DNA from: Rhizobium sp. CIAT894
GTDB lineage: Bacteria > Pseudomonadota > Alphaproteobacteria > Rhizobiales > Rhizobiaceae
Direction of reading: 5' to 3'
Length of the DNA stretch: 64,000 nucleotides
Assembly: GCF_000172795.2 (NCBI RefSeq)
Contig: NZ_CP020949.1
Location: forward strand, 124,001 to 188,000
Below, one piece after another: positions 25,392 through 35,578 of this stretch. The notes under the pieces were generated by a model that saw only the letters and a list, made by a program, of their open reading frames with translations, was not told the DNA's origin and did no database searches. Made by a program: the position numbers and the translations under genes. Numbering within the stretch: position 1 is the first letter of the stretch; each line of letters begins with the position of its first letter.

Positions 25392-26759
25392 ATGGTTCAA
25401 TCCTACGGTTCAATGTCGATTGCCCAGCTTTCCGTTCTCATCCAAAGCGGTCATACCGATCCGGTCACGGTCATCGAGCAAATTCTGGAAAGCATCGCTA
25501 GTTTCCCAGATGACGCAGTTTTCATCGAGGTTACAAGCGAACGGGCAATCCGTGAGGCGAAGGAGTCTTCCAAGCGGCTTCGCGACGGCCGGTCGCTCGG
25601 TCTCCTTGAAGGCGTTCCGGTTGCCTGGAAGGATCTCTTCGATCTGGAGGGGACGATCACTTCGGCAGGATCCAAGCTCCTGCGGCGGGACCATGCACCA
25701 GCTGCGGCAGATGCGGCCGTGGTCGCCCGATTGGCCCTTACCGGCATGGTGTCGACCGGCCGGGTGAACATGAGCGAGCTTGCTTTCTCCGGATTAGGGC
25801 TAAACCCCCATTTCGGCACGCCGCTAAACCCGCTCAGTCGCGACGTCGATCGGATTCCCGGCGGGTCATCGTCGGGCTCCGCGGTCGCGGTCGCGGCGGG
25901 GCTGGTGCCGGTCTCTATCGGCTCGGATACGAGCGGTTCCGTTCGAATACCCGCCGCCTTCAATGGTCTCATTGGTTACAAGGCGAGCCGTGGCCGTTAC
26001 CCGATGCAAGGGATCTATCCGCTTGCGGACAGCTTGGACTCGCTCGGTCCATTGGCTAGATCTGTTCAGGATGCTTGGTGGATCGATGCTGCAATGCGCG
26101 GCGCGACGCCATCCGTCGGTGCGCCCTGCCCCGCATCGGCGCTCGAAATCGTCATTCCCACAAATGTAGTCTTTGACGGAGCCGGTGGGGACGTCGTCAA
26201 GGCCTTCGAACTGGCTCTCGATCGCCTCAGCGTCGCGGGCGCTAAAATCGTGCGAGAGCCCATTCCGGCTCTAACGGAACTACTAGACACTATGGCACAG
26301 TACGGGTCACTCGTGACCGCCGAGGCCTACGCCTTTCATGAGGCGCGCATCATCGGTCCAGACGCTAGGTTGATCGATCGTCGAGTCGTCAAACGAGCAC
26401 TGGCCGGTCAAAAGATCACGATGCCAGACTATGTCGCGCTTCTCGCAGCGCGCAGACGCATGACTGGGGAAGTCGAGGCTCAGATCGGCTCCAGGCTCGT
26501 TGCTTTTCCAACCGTGGCGCATGTCGCGCCACCGCTCGAAGGACTGGAAAAGGACGAAGACGCCTTTTTCGCCATGAACGGGAAAACGCTGCGGAACACC
26601 TCACTCGGCAGCTTTCTCGATTGGTGCGGCATATCGATCCCATGTGGCACGGGCGAGGCGGGCATGCCTGTGGGTTTCCTGATTTCAGGCTCGAGGGGAC
26701 AGGACGAGACATTGCTCTCAGCCGCTCTCGGCATCGAAGGCATCGTCCGCGGATCGTGA
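25392..26759 (+). CDS. Amidase-signature hydrolase
   Basis: 455-residue amidase of the GatA/AtzF type. The Ser-cisSer-Lys triad is visible: Lys80 in VAWKDLFD, the Ser159-161 loop in GGSSSG, and Ser183 in SDTSGSVR. It should hydrolyse a linear amide to acid and ammonia in the cytosol. It follows the binding-protein paralogue by 17 bp and could act on the half-amide made when the CE4 enzyme opens a cyclic imide. The true substrate is unknown. Confidence 0.9.
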   Translation: MVQSYGSMSIAQLSVLIQSGHTDPVTVIEQILESIASFPDDAVFIEVTSERAIREAKESSKRLRDGRSLGLLEGVPVAWKDLFDLEGTITSAGSKLLRRDHAPAAADAAVVARLALTGMVSTGRVNMSELAFSGLGLNPHFGTPLNPLSRDVDRIPGGSSSGSAVAVAAGLVPVSIGSDTSGSVRIPAAFNGLIGYKASRGRYPMQGIYPLADSLDSLGPLARSVQDAWWIDAAMRGATPSVGAPCPASALEIVIPTNVVFDGAGGDVVKAFELALDRLSVAGAKIVREPIPALTELLDTMAQYGSLVTAEAYAFHEARIIGPDARLIDRRVVKRALAGQKITMPDYVALLAARRRMTGEVEAQIGSRLVAFPTVAHVAPPLEGLEKDEDAFFAMNGKTLRNTSLGSFLDWCGISIPCGTGEAGMPVGFLISGSRGQDETLLSAALGIEGIVRGS

Positions 26760-26831
26760 CGGTCGTTCCCCGCGGGTCAAAACGCCGTAACAATACAGCC
26801 CGGACATGACCGGTTTCCAGAAGGGGTAATA

Positions 26832-29378
26832 ATGTTTGCCATGAGTTTCGATAGGCTTTTACGGCGTTTCAGGATTCAGACCAAGGTTCTGATCTTCATA
26901 TGTCCGTTCGTGATCAGTATCGCAGCCGTCGGCGTGACCGGGCTATATGTATCCGGTCTGCTGCAGGGACAGATGGATACGTCGGACAAATTGCTCCAGT
27001 CGCTTTCCGGCTTCCGTGACGTCTCTTCGGACATGGAGGCGTTCCTGGCCCAGGCTACCGTGCAAAAGCGTGACGCCGTCGTTCAAAAACTAGCGGATCA
27101 ACATAACATGCTGGTCGCAATGGAGGCCGGCGCGGATGCTGGGGATCGCCAGCAATTGCAGGAAGCCATGGCCGCGGTTCAGCGGGTCTCCTCCCAGATG
27201 GGCGATCTCTGGACACTACATCAGACGGAAGTCGGTCTTGAGGCGCAGTTGCAATCCGGTCTTGTTTCGTTGGGCAAGAAGCAGGCCGATCTTTCGCGGG
27301 CCACGTCACAGGTTCAAGGCGAGACGGCAGAGCGTCAGCGAAGCTCGATGAAGAAACTGCGCGCGGCAGAACAGCTCAATACGGGCCTGCCTATGATCGA
27401 TGCCATAGCAACACAGTACACCAAGGCGAATGATGCTCTGACGAAGCAGGCCGTTATCCGGGAACACGTCAAAGAGTTGCGTGTACTTGAGAAGCTTGTT
27501 CGCGATGGACTGGCTGACGGAGATAAGTCTAAGGTCGACGGGTTCTTCGTCGCCATTGATCGCATTGCCGCGGCGGCAGATAACGAGCCTCTCGCCGATC
27601 AGGAGGAAAGCCGACTTGATAGCGACATTGTCGGCTTGCGCCAGTTCAAGTTTCAGTTCTCAGTCGCGGCGTCGCGAAAAGTAAAGGAATCGACGCAGGA
27701 ACTGTCTCAGCTGAACGGGTCTATCGTAAAGGTGAACGGCCTCGCCGCTTACAGCCGCAAGCTTATCAATTCTGGATACGACATCCAGATCGTCCTAGCC
27801 AAGTTCATCCTCAGTCCCTCCCCTGAGAACCTCGAGACTGTTCTACGCGATATCGAGAACGCACGGAAATACACGATCGATCTAGCGATCGGATCATCTT
27901 CGCAGCTTATCGCCGATCGAATGAATGTGAAAGCCGAACTGATCCCAATCCTCAACGACATTGAAGCAAACAGCCGTCAATTCGCGACGATTTCGGAAGA
28001 GCGTCATCGGGACTTTGGTTCTGCAGCCGCGGAGATCGATACGATTTGGAAACAACTCAACGCCTTTGCGGAAACGCAGAAGCGCTCAGCGGGAGAAGAG
28101 CGTTTCAAGGCAAACGGTATTTCGATGAGTGCGTCTCTCCTTGGGGTTCTGATCGCGGTTTTCGCGGGCATCGGACTCGTGATGACGTTCAAAGGCCCCA
28201 TACTCCAAATTACATCGGCCATGCGAAAGCTCGCGGATGGAAAGCTCGATACCGCCATTGCCGGCGAAGAGCGCGTTGATGAACTCGGTGAGATGGCTCG
28301 TGCTTTGGGGATATTTAAACAAAACGCTGTGGCAAAGATTGAGATCGAACAGCAAAGCGAAGTGGAGCGGGCGTCCGCAGAGGACATGCGACGCCACAAC
28401 GATGAAGAGAAGCAGAGGATTGCAAATCAAATAGACTTTGCTGTCGCGGCGCTCGCGTCGGGCCTCGGACGGCTTTCGAGCGGCGACATTTCCGAACTTA
28501 TCCAGACTCCGTTCGATGGTCGGCTTGAGCAACTAAGGAGCGATTTCAACTCCTCGCTCGGCCAGCTTCAGCAGGTCATGGGGAATATCCGCAACAACAG
28601 CCTCTCTATACAAGGCAACGCCGCTGAAATAAGCAAATCGTCCGACGAACTGTCCAAGCGCACAGAGCAACAGGCTGTGGCGCTCGAGCAAACGGCTGCG
28701 GCTGTGGACCAGATCGCCACCACCGTTCGCTCTTCCGCCGAACGAGCTGCGGAGGCGAACCGTATCGTTGTCGAAACCAAGCTATCAGCGGACGCGTCCT
28801 TCACGGTTGTTGAGAGCGCCGTTTCTGCGATGGCACGCATCGAAAACGCGTCGGGCAAGATCGTTCAGATAATTGATGTCATCGACGACATTGCGTTTCA
28901 AACCAATCTCCTTGCCTTGAACGCCGGGATCGAGGCAGCGCGCGCAGGCGAGGCCGGAAAGGGCTTCGCGGTCGTGGCCCAGGAGGTGCGGGAGCTTGCC
29001 CAGCGTTCGGCGGATGCCGCGCGCGAGATTAAGGCATTGATCGACAGGTCCAGCGAGGAAGTGTCCTCAGGCTCGTACTTGGTGAAGCAGACAGGGGTCG
29101 TCTTGTCCGACATATCGTCCAAAATCGTGACCGTCTCGGAACAGGTTGGCCAGATCGCCATTGCAGCCAGAGACCAGTCGAAAGCGCTTGGCGAGGTCAA
29201 TTCGGCAGTCAACCAAATGGATCTGATGACACAGAAAAACGCAGCGATGGTCGAACAGACCAGTGCTGCGACGCGGTATTTGTCAAGCGAGGCCGACAAC
29301 CTCCTCGCTCTCATCGGCCGGTTCAAGATCGCCTTCCAACCGAAGACGAATGTTGCCAGCGGTCTCGACGCAGCCTGA
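26832..29378 (+). CDS. Methyl-accepting chemotaxis protein
   Basis: 848-residue chemoreceptor. TM1 is about residues 19-42; a long helical periplasmic sensor of nearly 390 residues suggests a bimodular helical type; TM2 is about 430-453, HAMP about 455-508, and the signalling domain about 560-800 with the conserved hairpin [20 protein letters not shown]. There is no CheR-docking pentapeptide at the C terminus. It is 72 bp after the amidase gene on the same strand and may direct swimming toward the compound the operon degrades. Confidence 0.92.
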   Translation: MFAMSFDRLLRRFRIQTKVLIFICPFVISIAAVGVTGLYVSGLLQGQMDTSDKLLQSLSGFRDVSSDMEAFLAQATVQKRDAVVQKLADQHNMLVAMEAGADAGDRQQLQEAMAAVQRVSSQMGDLWTLHQTEVGLEAQLQSGLVSLGKKQADLSRATSQVQGETAERQRSSMKKLRAAEQLNTGLPMIDAIATQYTKANDALTKQAVIREHVKELRVLEKLVRDGLADGDKSKVDGFFVAIDRIAAAADNEPLADQEESRLDSDIVGLRQFKFQFSVAASRKVKESTQELSQLNGSIVKVNGLAAYSRKLINSGYDIQIVLAKFILSPSPENLETVLRDIENARKYTIDLAIGSSSQLIADRMNVKAELIPILNDIEANSRQFATISEERHRDFGSAAAEIDTIWKQLNAFAETQKRSAGEERFKANGISMSASLLGVLIAVFAGIGLVMTFKGPILQITSAMRKLADGKLDTAIAGEERVDELGEMARALGIFKQNAVAKIEIEQQSEVERASAEDMRRHNDEEKQRIANQIDFAVAALASGLGRLSSGDISELIQTPFDGRLEQLRSDFNSSLGQLQQVMGNIRNNSLSIQGNAAEISKSSDELSKRTEQQAVALEQTAAAVDQIATTVRSSAERAAEANRIVVETKLSADASFTVVESAVSAMARIENASGKIVQIIDVIDDIAFQTNLLALNAGIEAARAGEAGKGFAVVAQEVRELAQRSADAAREIKALIDRSSEEVSSGSYLVKQTGVVLSDISSKIVTVSEQVGQIAIAARDQSKALGEVNSAVNQMDLMTQKNAAMVEQTSAATRYLSSEADNLLALIGRFKIAFQPKTNVASGLDAA

Positions 29379-29466
29379 GCCTCCGCCTCTAATCAGCCCA
29401 CTGATCGGTTAAAGCGATGTGTGTGTTCTTGCATTGACAGTGGTTGGGACCTCGGTCTCGACCACT

Positions 29467-30357
29467 TCAATGATATGGCGCCGCATCCTCCCTTAATACC
29501 GGTTCCAGTAACGCTAGGAATTCACGCACGCGAACTGGCACATGCTGGTTTGTGGGAAACACTGCCCACACCGCAAGCTGCTCGGCTTTCGCGTCGTTCA
29601 GTTCGAGCTGGACCAAGCTACCCAACTGAAGCTGAGACCGGATGTCCCAATATGAAAGCAACGCGATTCCTAACCCTCTGACGCAGGCGTCAAGGACCGC
29701 AGCGACGCTGCTGGTGGCAAACGTTCCCCGCGGCCTGAACGCCTGGATTTCGCCGCCTTTCTCAAATTGCCATTTCTGCACGAGGTGTAGGTGCAGACAG
29801 TTGTGCTCTTGGAGATCATCGAGCGTTTTGGGGACCCCTCGTTTCGCAAGGTAGGACGGGGCCGCGCAGAGCATGCGGGGATTATCCGTCAGTCTCCGAG
29901 CGATGAGATTTGAATCACGCATGGGGGAGATCCGAAGCGCGAGATCAATCCCCAAGGCAACGATGTTGACTATGTCGTCACTCAAGGTGAAGTCAACGCC
30001 GAGTTGGGGATGACGCTCGAGCAGTTTCGGGATGATCGGCATCACCACCGATTGGCCAAAGACGACCGGTGCGGTGATCCTCAAGACACCCTTTGCAATA
30101 GAAGTTGTGCAGAATTCGTCGCGAGCCGAAGTTTGGGCCTCAATCATCTGCCGTGCATAGGACGTAAACTTCTCCCCTTCCAACGTCAGAGAAACCGACC
30201 GAGTCGTACGATGAACTAGCCTGGCGCCCAATTCGCTCTCCAGCGCAGCGAGCCTGCGTGATGCGGTCATGGTGGAAATTCCGAGCCGTTTAGCCGCAGA
30301 GGAGAGGTTGTTGCCTTCGGCGACTTCAACGAAAACCGCAACGTCATCAAGGTTCAT
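29467..30357 (-). CDS. LysR-family transcriptional regulator
   Basis: 296-residue regulator starting MNLDDVAVFVEVAEGNNLSS, with an N-terminal winged helix (AAKRLGISTMTASRRLAALE) and a C-terminal effector domain. It resembles the branch that controls Old Yellow Enzyme/quinone reductase genes. ATG 30357 is preferred over an in-frame TTG at 30369. It is transcribed away from the flavin oxidoreductase at 30489 across 131 bp, so it probably regulates that gene. Confidence 0.9.
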   Translation of the reverse strand: MNLDDVAVFVEVAEGNNLSSAAKRLGISTMTASRRLAALESELGARLVHRTTRSVSLTLEGEKFTSYARQMIEAQTSARDEFCTTSIAKGVLRITAPVVFGQSVVMPIIPKLLERHPQLGVDFTLSDDIVNIVALGIDLALRISPMRDSNLIARRLTDNPRMLCAAPSYLAKRGVPKTLDDLQEHNCLHLHLVQKWQFEKGGEIQAFRPRGTFATSSVAAVLDACVRGLGIALLSYWDIRSQLQLGSLVQLELNDAKAEQLAVWAVFPTNQHVPVRVREFLALLEPVLREDAAPYH

Positions 30358-30488
30358 CGGTATATCCAAAATCGTTAAGGCGGTTCAACCTTCATAGCGA
30401 CTACCCGACCCAGGGTCTTTAGCCGATAGTCCCTCCAAATGCCTGCACTGTGGGGATTAAATCATCTCACTTAAGGAGTCGAGAAAGA

Positions 30489-31580
30489 ATGAGCGCTGAG
30501 ACCATTTTCACGAGTTTTGATATTAAGAGTGTCGAGCTTGCCAATCGGCTTGCGGTGGCCCCGATGACGCGGGTGAGCGCGACTGAGAACGGCCTAGCGA
30601 CGCAGCGGATGGTCGCCTATTACCGGCGGTTTGCGAAGGGTGGTTTCGGTCTTCTCATGTCAGAGGGCATTTACCCGGATCGGCTGTACTCACAGGGCTA
30701 CGCCTACCAGCCGGGCATTTCTGACGACGAGCAGGCCCAGGCCTGGAAACCAGTCGTCTCGGCTGTTCACGAGCATGGCGCGAAGATATTCGCGCAGCTC
30801 ATGCATGCCGGCGCTCTCAGTCAGGCAAACATTTTCAAGGATAAGACGCTCGGCCCTTCCGCCGAGCTGCCGAAGGGCGAGCAGATGGGCTTCTATCGGG
30901 GCGTCGGCCAGTACCCGATCCCGTTGGAGGCGACCGAAGAGGATATTGCGGACGCGATCGCCGGCTTCGGCCAAGCGGCTCGCCGCGCGCTGACGGTCTC
31001 GGGCTTCGATGGGATAGAGATCCACGGGGCAAACGGCTACCTCCTCGACCAGTTTTTCACCGAGTACACCAATAAGCGAGCAGATCGCTGGGGTGGCGAT
31101 ATCCGGCAGCGCCTGAACCTTACGCTTGCGGTGCTCAAGGAAGTGAAGAGTGTGAGTGGGGAAAAACCGGTTGGCGTGCGTATCTCGCAAGGCAAGGTCA
31201 ATGACTTCACTCACAAGTGGACGGAAAAAGAGGCCGGGGCGGAAGCGGTTTTCGGCGCGCTTGCAGATGCCGGAGCTGCCTACATCCACGTCACGGAATT
31301 CGAAGCTTGGAAGCCTGCATTCGAGGGCGGCGACGACAGCCTGGTCAAGCTTGCTCGACGTTACGCCAAAGGAGTTCCGATCATCGCAAACGGAAGTGTG
31401 ACCCAGCTTGCCGATGCCCAAAAGGTCATGGAAGAAGGTGCCGACATCGTGGCCTTGGGCAAGGCAGCTTTGGCGAACCCTGATTGGCCCAATAAGGTGA
31501 AGGGGCGTGCGGGCCTTACTCAGTTTGATTTTTCGCTGCTTCAGCCTATCGCCCACGTCAAGGATGAGGAACTGGCATAA
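30489..31580 (+). CDS. NADH:flavin oxidoreductase, Old Yellow Enzyme family
   Basis: 363-residue TIM-barrel FMN enzyme that reduces activated C=C bonds of electrophilic enones or similar. Visible features are NRLAVAPMTR near the N terminus, the substrate-binding His/Asn in EIHGANGYLLDQF, and the phosphate-binding C-terminal part (IIANGSV ... ADIVALGKAALANPDW). ATG 30489 has AAGGAG about 10 bases upstream. The divergent LysR gene is its likely regulator. It does not look part of the flanking amide operons. Confidence 0.92.
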   Translation: MSAETIFTSFDIKSVELANRLAVAPMTRVSATENGLATQRMVAYYRRFAKGGFGLLMSEGIYPDRLYSQGYAYQPGISDDEQAQAWKPVVSAVHEHGAKIFAQLMHAGALSQANIFKDKTLGPSAELPKGEQMGFYRGVGQYPIPLEATEEDIADAIAGFGQAARRALTVSGFDGIEIHGANGYLLDQFFTEYTNKRADRWGGDIRQRLNLTLAVLKEVKSVSGEKPVGVRISQGKVNDFTHKWTEKEAGAEAVFGALADAGAAYIHVTEFEAWKPAFEGGDDSLVKLARRYAKGVPIIANGSVTQLADAQKVMEEGADIVALGKAALANPDWPNKVKGRAGLTQFDFSLLQPIAHVKDEELA

Positions 31581-31956
31581 CGGCAGGTTTTCCCTTGTGG
31601 AAGCCATCCAGTCCTTCACACTGCGGGGGTTGGTTTATTATTCCACGATAAGGCGGGGCCGAGGCCCCGCCGGCATGGCGCGTGCCGTAACCCTCTCTTT
31701 GCTGCCGATCGCTCACTACCCAAGGCATCGAAGTGCCTGATCGCGGCCATCCGCAAGACCTGGAGCCGCAAATGATCGATTCACCCGCCCGTGCAGGTTC
31801 GCCGGGGAGTTGGTTGTTCGATTTTGCTCTACCCAACAACCGAGATGGTACTGCGGAGTGGACCGCTGCAATTTTACAGACGGTAAGACAAAGGGGCCGG
31901 CAATTACCGACCCCATCGCTTCACTTGGTGTGGTGACTAGATAGATGATATTGCTG
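31581..31956. other. 376-bp convergent gap between the oxidoreductase and the second pxpA
   Basis: No gene recognised. Contains one strong GC-rich hairpin at 31652-31671 that could end both convergent transcripts, and otherwise unremarkable sequence. Confidence 0.5.
31652..31671. terminator. GC-rich hairpin between convergent genes
   Basis: GGCGGGGCC-GA-GGCCCCGCC, a perfect 9-bp inverted repeat 71 bp past the oxidoreductase stop. On the minus strand it is followed by TTATCG rather than a T run. The position between convergent genes supports a bidirectional terminator; the sequence alone is not decisive. Confidence 0.4.
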
Positions 31957-32745
31957 CTATGCAGCACCTCGGGCGACGGCAACCGATGGGGGGGCAATCC
32001 CAATGTTATTTGCGATCAGCGCTTCCCGGATCGCAATCAAGAGCTCGACCGAGCCGGGCGTATCCGAATGCACGCAGATGGATTCGAAGGCGATCTCGAT
32101 ATCGGTCCCATCAACAGGGCGAACCTTTCCTTCAAGGCAGGCACGGATCACCCGTTCGGCGGCCTTCTGTGGTTTGTAGTCGTCTGGCTTGCGTGTGAAA
32201 ACAATCTTGCCCGTCGTATCATATTCGCGGTCGGCATAGAATTCCCGGATGACCGGGTGACCGGCTCGCAAAGCAGATTTGTACGTTTCGGAAGCGCCCA
32301 TACAATAAATGAACGTGTCGGGGGCGGCGCGGCGCATGATGCCCACGAACAAAGCCGAGGCAACGTCGTTTGCCGCAAGCGCCATGTAGAGCGCGCCATG
32401 CGGTTTTACATGCTGAAGCGGCGCACCATGCAAGCGGGCAAACTCTCGCAATGCGCCGATCTGGTAGATGATGTCATTGACCATTTCCTCCGCGCTGGCT
32501 TCGATCTTGCGACGACCAAAGCCTTGCAAATCGCGGAAACCAGGATGTGCGCCAATCTGAACCTCGTTGTCTAACGCCCGGCGAATGGAAAGATCCATGA
32601 GGTTCGGATCGCCGGCGTGAAAGCCAGTGGCGATGTTTGCAGAGCTGATGAGCTTCATCAGTTGCTCGTCGCTCGTGGAACCGAGCTGCCAGGGTCCGAA
32701 GCCCTCACCCATGTCGCAGCTGATGTCGATTGTTCTCGGGCTCAT
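31957..32745 (-). CDS. pxpA: Second 5-oxoprolinase subunit A-like protein (LamB/YcsF family)
   Basis: 262-residue paralogue of the protein at 11127-11909, with DISCDMGEGFGPW, SSANIATGFHAGDP, GAHPGFRDLQGFGRR and HVKPHGALY. AGGAGG lies 8 bases before ATG 32745. Unlike the first copy it has no pxpB, pxpC or biotin genes beside it; its only partner is the LysR gene upstream on the same strand. It may work with the PxpBC of the first locus, or act on a different substrate alone. Confidence 0.92.
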   Translation of the reverse strand: MSPRTIDISCDMGEGFGPWQLGSTSDEQLMKLISSANIATGFHAGDPNLMDLSIRRALDNEVQIGAHPGFRDLQGFGRRKIEASAEEMVNDIIYQIGALREFARLHGAPLQHVKPHGALYMALAANDVASALFVGIMRRAAPDTFIYCMGASETYKSALRAGHPVIREFYADREYDTTGKIVFTRKPDDYKPQKAAERVIRACLEGKVRPVDGTDIEIAFESICVHSDTPGSVELLIAIREALIANNIGIAPPSVAVARGAA

Positions 32746-32828
32746 GCCTTTTCCTCCTCGGATAGTTTGAAAATACAAGGGTACAGGCAGCGGTAGCCGG
32801 TTGATAATCATATTGCAGGATATTGAAA

Positions 32829-32845
32829 TTCAGGATTTCTGATAA
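32829..32845. promoter_or_regulatory. Candidate LysR site upstream of the second pxpA
   Basis: TTCAGGATTTCTGATAA contains TCAG-GATTT-CTGA, 84 bp upstream of the pxpA start. The same GATTT core with CTG/CAG arms occurs at 34113-34129, and the TCAGATA half recurs at the first pxp promoter. A shared operator type is inferred. Confidence 0.4.
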
Positions 32846-32871
32846 TGACTAGGCCGCTTCGCGAGAAATGA

Positions 32872-33801
32872 TCAAAGTGGCTCGTCGTAGACAGTTCCAG
32901 CGAGGACGCCCGAGCCCGAACGGCACACATCAACGAACAGTTTTGCGTCGCGGCTTAAACCCGAATTCCTACTCCAGGCAAGCCCAATGTCCATACTCGG
33001 CACCTCGCCGGAGATCGACGCTGCAGCTAGCCGGACGCCGTCAAGCGACCAAGGTCGATAGACCATGTCAGACAGGATCGTAACGCCAAAGCCCTCCGCC
33101 ACAAGATTGCGGATCGCCTCCATGGAGGTTGTACGAAATACGACATTTGGCTCTAGACCAGCATCCCTGAAATACGCCAACGTGGTCTCTTCCGCGTCGT
33201 CGATTGCAAGCATGATATACCGCTCCATCTGGACATCGCGCAACGAGATGCTCTTGTTGTCAAGCAGCCCATGATTTGCCGGCAACCAAAGCCGTCTTTT
33301 AGATCGGACCAACAATTCGGTCTCAATCTGATCACCGCTTTCGAGCGGGGAAAGCAGGCATATCGCCAGATCAATATCACCCTCCAGGATCCTCCGCTCG
33401 ATCTCGGCGCGCTTGAATTCAACAAGGTTGACTTTGATCTCCGGAAAAATCCGACGGAACCGTGAGAGCAAAGGTGTTGCGAAGTAGCCTGTCACAGTGT
33501 GAGTGCACGCCAGCGTCAACTCGCCGGCCATGTCCCTTTGCACCAGTTGAGGCGCCAACATCGCATTGACTGCGGCGGCGAGCACGTTCCGCGCATGTTG
33601 CAGAAAGATCCCTCCCTCATAGGTGAGCGTGACGCCCTTCGAACTGCGGTCGAATAGCTTTACTCCCATGTCGCTCTCGAGCGTTTTGATCGCTTCTGTA
33701 ACCGAGGGCTGTGATGTGAAAAGTGCCGCTGCCGCCTTCGACACTTGCCCGGTTTCGGCAACCGCTACGAAGAATCGAAAGTGACGAAGAGAAACTCGCA
33801 T
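32872..33801 (-). CDS. LysR-family transcriptional regulator
   Basis: 309-residue regulator: winged helix at about 5-65 (VSLRHFRFFVAVAETGQVSKAA), effector domain about 90-295. ATG 33801 is chosen because AGGTGG lies 6 bases before it; ATGs at 33807 and 33822 are in frame. It is a relative of the regulator at 12186 (shared GVxILSDMVxRPWSL near residue 240). It precedes the second pxpA on the same strand with a 126-bp gap, so it probably controls that gene. Confidence 0.9.
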   Translation of the reverse strand: MRVSLRHFRFFVAVAETGQVSKAAAALFTSQPSVTEAIKTLESDMGVKLFDRSSKGVTLTYEGGIFLQHARNVLAAAVNAMLAPQLVQRDMAGELTLACTHTVTGYFATPLLSRFRRIFPEIKVNLVEFKRAEIERRILEGDIDLAICLLSPLESGDQIETELLVRSKRRLWLPANHGLLDNKSISLRDVQMERYIMLAIDDAEETTLAYFRDAGLEPNVVFRTTSMEAIRNLVAEGFGVTILSDMVYRPWSLDGVRLAAASISGEVPSMDIGLAWSRNSGLSRDAKLFVDVCRSGSGVLAGTVYDEPL

Positions 33802-34149
33802 GGACATCCACCTACCGACCATCAGGTTCTGGCTGCAAAGCCGTGTACGACCTGCGGCCGTGCTACTCAGGTCGATGCAGCATTATTAGCTCTCGCACGA
33901 TGCCATTCACTGGCACGAAGTAACATCCGCGATTGCACTTTGAACGTCCTCGGTCCCTGTCAGCGCAGGGATCGGCCCGCCGAAAACCGTGGGTCTCGAG
34001 CCGAACAGCCATTTCCGTCAGAGGGATCTAATGCTTAATCGGGCGCATACTTCGCCCAGGGTAAAGGTAGCGCAAATAATAAAATAAGGAAATTCAATTA
34101 TTTGATCGAGGATATCTGGATTTCAGATAGCGGGAATACCTCCAAGCGG
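33802..34149. other. 348-bp gap between two LysR loci
   Basis: No gene seen. The right part (34060-34135) is AT-rich and carries the palindrome described at 34113-34129; it looks like the surviving promoter of the decayed LysR gene that follows. Confidence 0.5.
34113..34129. promoter_or_regulatory. Palindrome TATCTG-N5-CAGATA
   Basis: Six-base arms around GATTT, directly upstream of the decayed LysR gene. The half-site matches the 13-bp repeats of the first pxp promoter (12022-12145). Probably an old autoregulatory site. Confidence 0.45.
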
Positions 34150-34986
34150 TTACGGAAACAGGTATTTCACAACGTTTAGGCCCAATTTTGTTGAAATGAG
34201 AGCGAAAAAACTCGTCGGCGGATCACGGCGGCCATTAAGGATCTTGAGCAGGCAGTGGGGATTGAACTTTTCGTCCCACAGGACAAGGTGTGGAGTTGAC
34301 GCTGGGGGGAAGGAGGAGGCGATGTCTGTTCGCGCTCCCTCAGCAGACTCGGACGCAGCCCTCAATGTCGCGGCGACTTACACAGTTCTCGGCTTTTCCC
34401 TGCCCTACCACATCGACCGGGTGTCGCGAATGCTTCCCAAGCTTGAAATCCGTCTTTTTGAGATGGCACGAGAGCCTATCGAAGAAGGACTGCTGGCCAA
34501 CCGCTATGACATCGCGGTCTTTCTGACCTCAAACAACGTCAATCCGGACTTGGCTGCGGAAACGCATCTAAGCTCAAAGCGTAGGTTGTGGCTTTCTTCG
34601 AAACATCGCCTCCTCTCTCGCGACAATGTCGAGTTAAAGGAGATCGCGGATGAACCGTACATAATGCTGTCGGTCGATGAAGCAGCGCATACACGCTTCA
34701 GTACTGGAGTCAGACTCCCCACCGGCCGAGAGTGAAGTTTATAACATCATCGACGAAAGCTATCAGGTCCATGGTTGCAAATGGACAGGGAGTCACGATC
34801 CTGTCCGACATGATCCGTCGGGCTTGGTCGCTTGAAGGCGAGCTGATCGAAAAGATTGTCCCGATCGATGGACATCGCTCTTGCCTGGCGCAGGAGGACG
34901 GAATTCTATCCCGCAATGAATGCGTTTCGCGACTATTTCCGCCGCGCTTTCTCCGTGCCACATCACCCTCTTGGGGACCCCCATGA
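34150..34986 (+). pseudogene. Decayed LysR-family regulator
   Basis: Remnant of a gene close to the LysR at 12186. Around 34200-34270 the helix-turn-helix survives in pieces (ITAAIKDLEQAVGIELF) but with frame changes and a stop. A frame at 34321-34735 carries VAATYTVLGFSLPYHIDR, EEGLLANRYDIAVF and DEPYIMLSVDEAAH. A third frame from 34752 carries AIRSMVANGQGVTILSDM and RAWSLEGE. The N-terminal domain is broken, so no working regulator can be made. It probably once belonged to a third pxp-type locus or to the gabTD remnants downstream. Confidence 0.85.
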
Positions 34987-35155
34987 AGTTCGAATACGGC
35001 AGCTGCCGATATGCATAGGAAAATCGAATAATGCGGAAATGCGAAATCCGATTAGGAATGGGGGAACCATTCGGGTAACGAACCATGATGAATTTACCCT
35101 CTTGGCGACATCGCACCGTGAGGGGCAAATCGTCCTCGCGGAAAAGGAGATCCAA

Positions 35156-35404
35156 ATGCCATTCATTCGTGTTGATTGGTTTCCCGGCCGGACATTGGAA
35201 CAGAAGCGAGAGTTGGCCGAAGTGCTAACGCGAGAGTTTTCTAGGATCGCCAAATGTCGTCCGGAAACAATCAACTTTACCTTCACCGAAATAAGCCGAG
35301 AAGACTGGGGTCGCAACGGAAAGCTGTTCTGTGATTCGTACGAGTACGAAACTGAATACGGTCATGAGCCGCCTAGTGGAATCCCAGCTGACGTCGGGGA
35401 GTGA
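35156..35404 (+). CDS. 4-oxalocrotonate tautomerase-family protein
   Basis: 82 residues. The protein begins MPFIRVDWFPGRT, giving the catalytic Pro1 after Met removal, and continues with the family pattern EQKRELAEVLTREFSRI. It may isomerise enol/keto acids. GGAGA lies 6 bases before ATG 35156. It is 170 bp after the decayed LysR and appears intact although surrounded by remnants. The C-terminal tail (about 20 residues past the usual 62) is longer than in classical 4-OT. Confidence 0.8.
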   Translation: MPFIRVDWFPGRTLEQKRELAEVLTREFSRIAKCRPETINFTFTEISREDWGRNGKLFCDSYEYETEYGHEPPSGIPADVGE

Positions 35405-35578
35405 TCAGGGGCTGACTTCGATCCTAGTCCGACGGAACACTGGGGTTGGCATAATCAACGCGAGAGCCGTCCAACGCGATTAGCTAACAGGGGCCGTACA
35501 CGTAGATCTGTGGGCGCCCATTGGTCGAAGAACTGATGCTAACGGTACGCCTAACTGATGAGGCCGCAAGCTACTCCG

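Noticed and set aside
31652..31671. Possible REP-family element
   Set aside because: Only one copy of this sequence was noticed; a single hairpin between convergent genes is better called a possible terminator.
34732..34986. An 84-codon frame as a small regulator gene
   Set aside because: It is the last part of the decayed LysR gene, with no start domain of its own.
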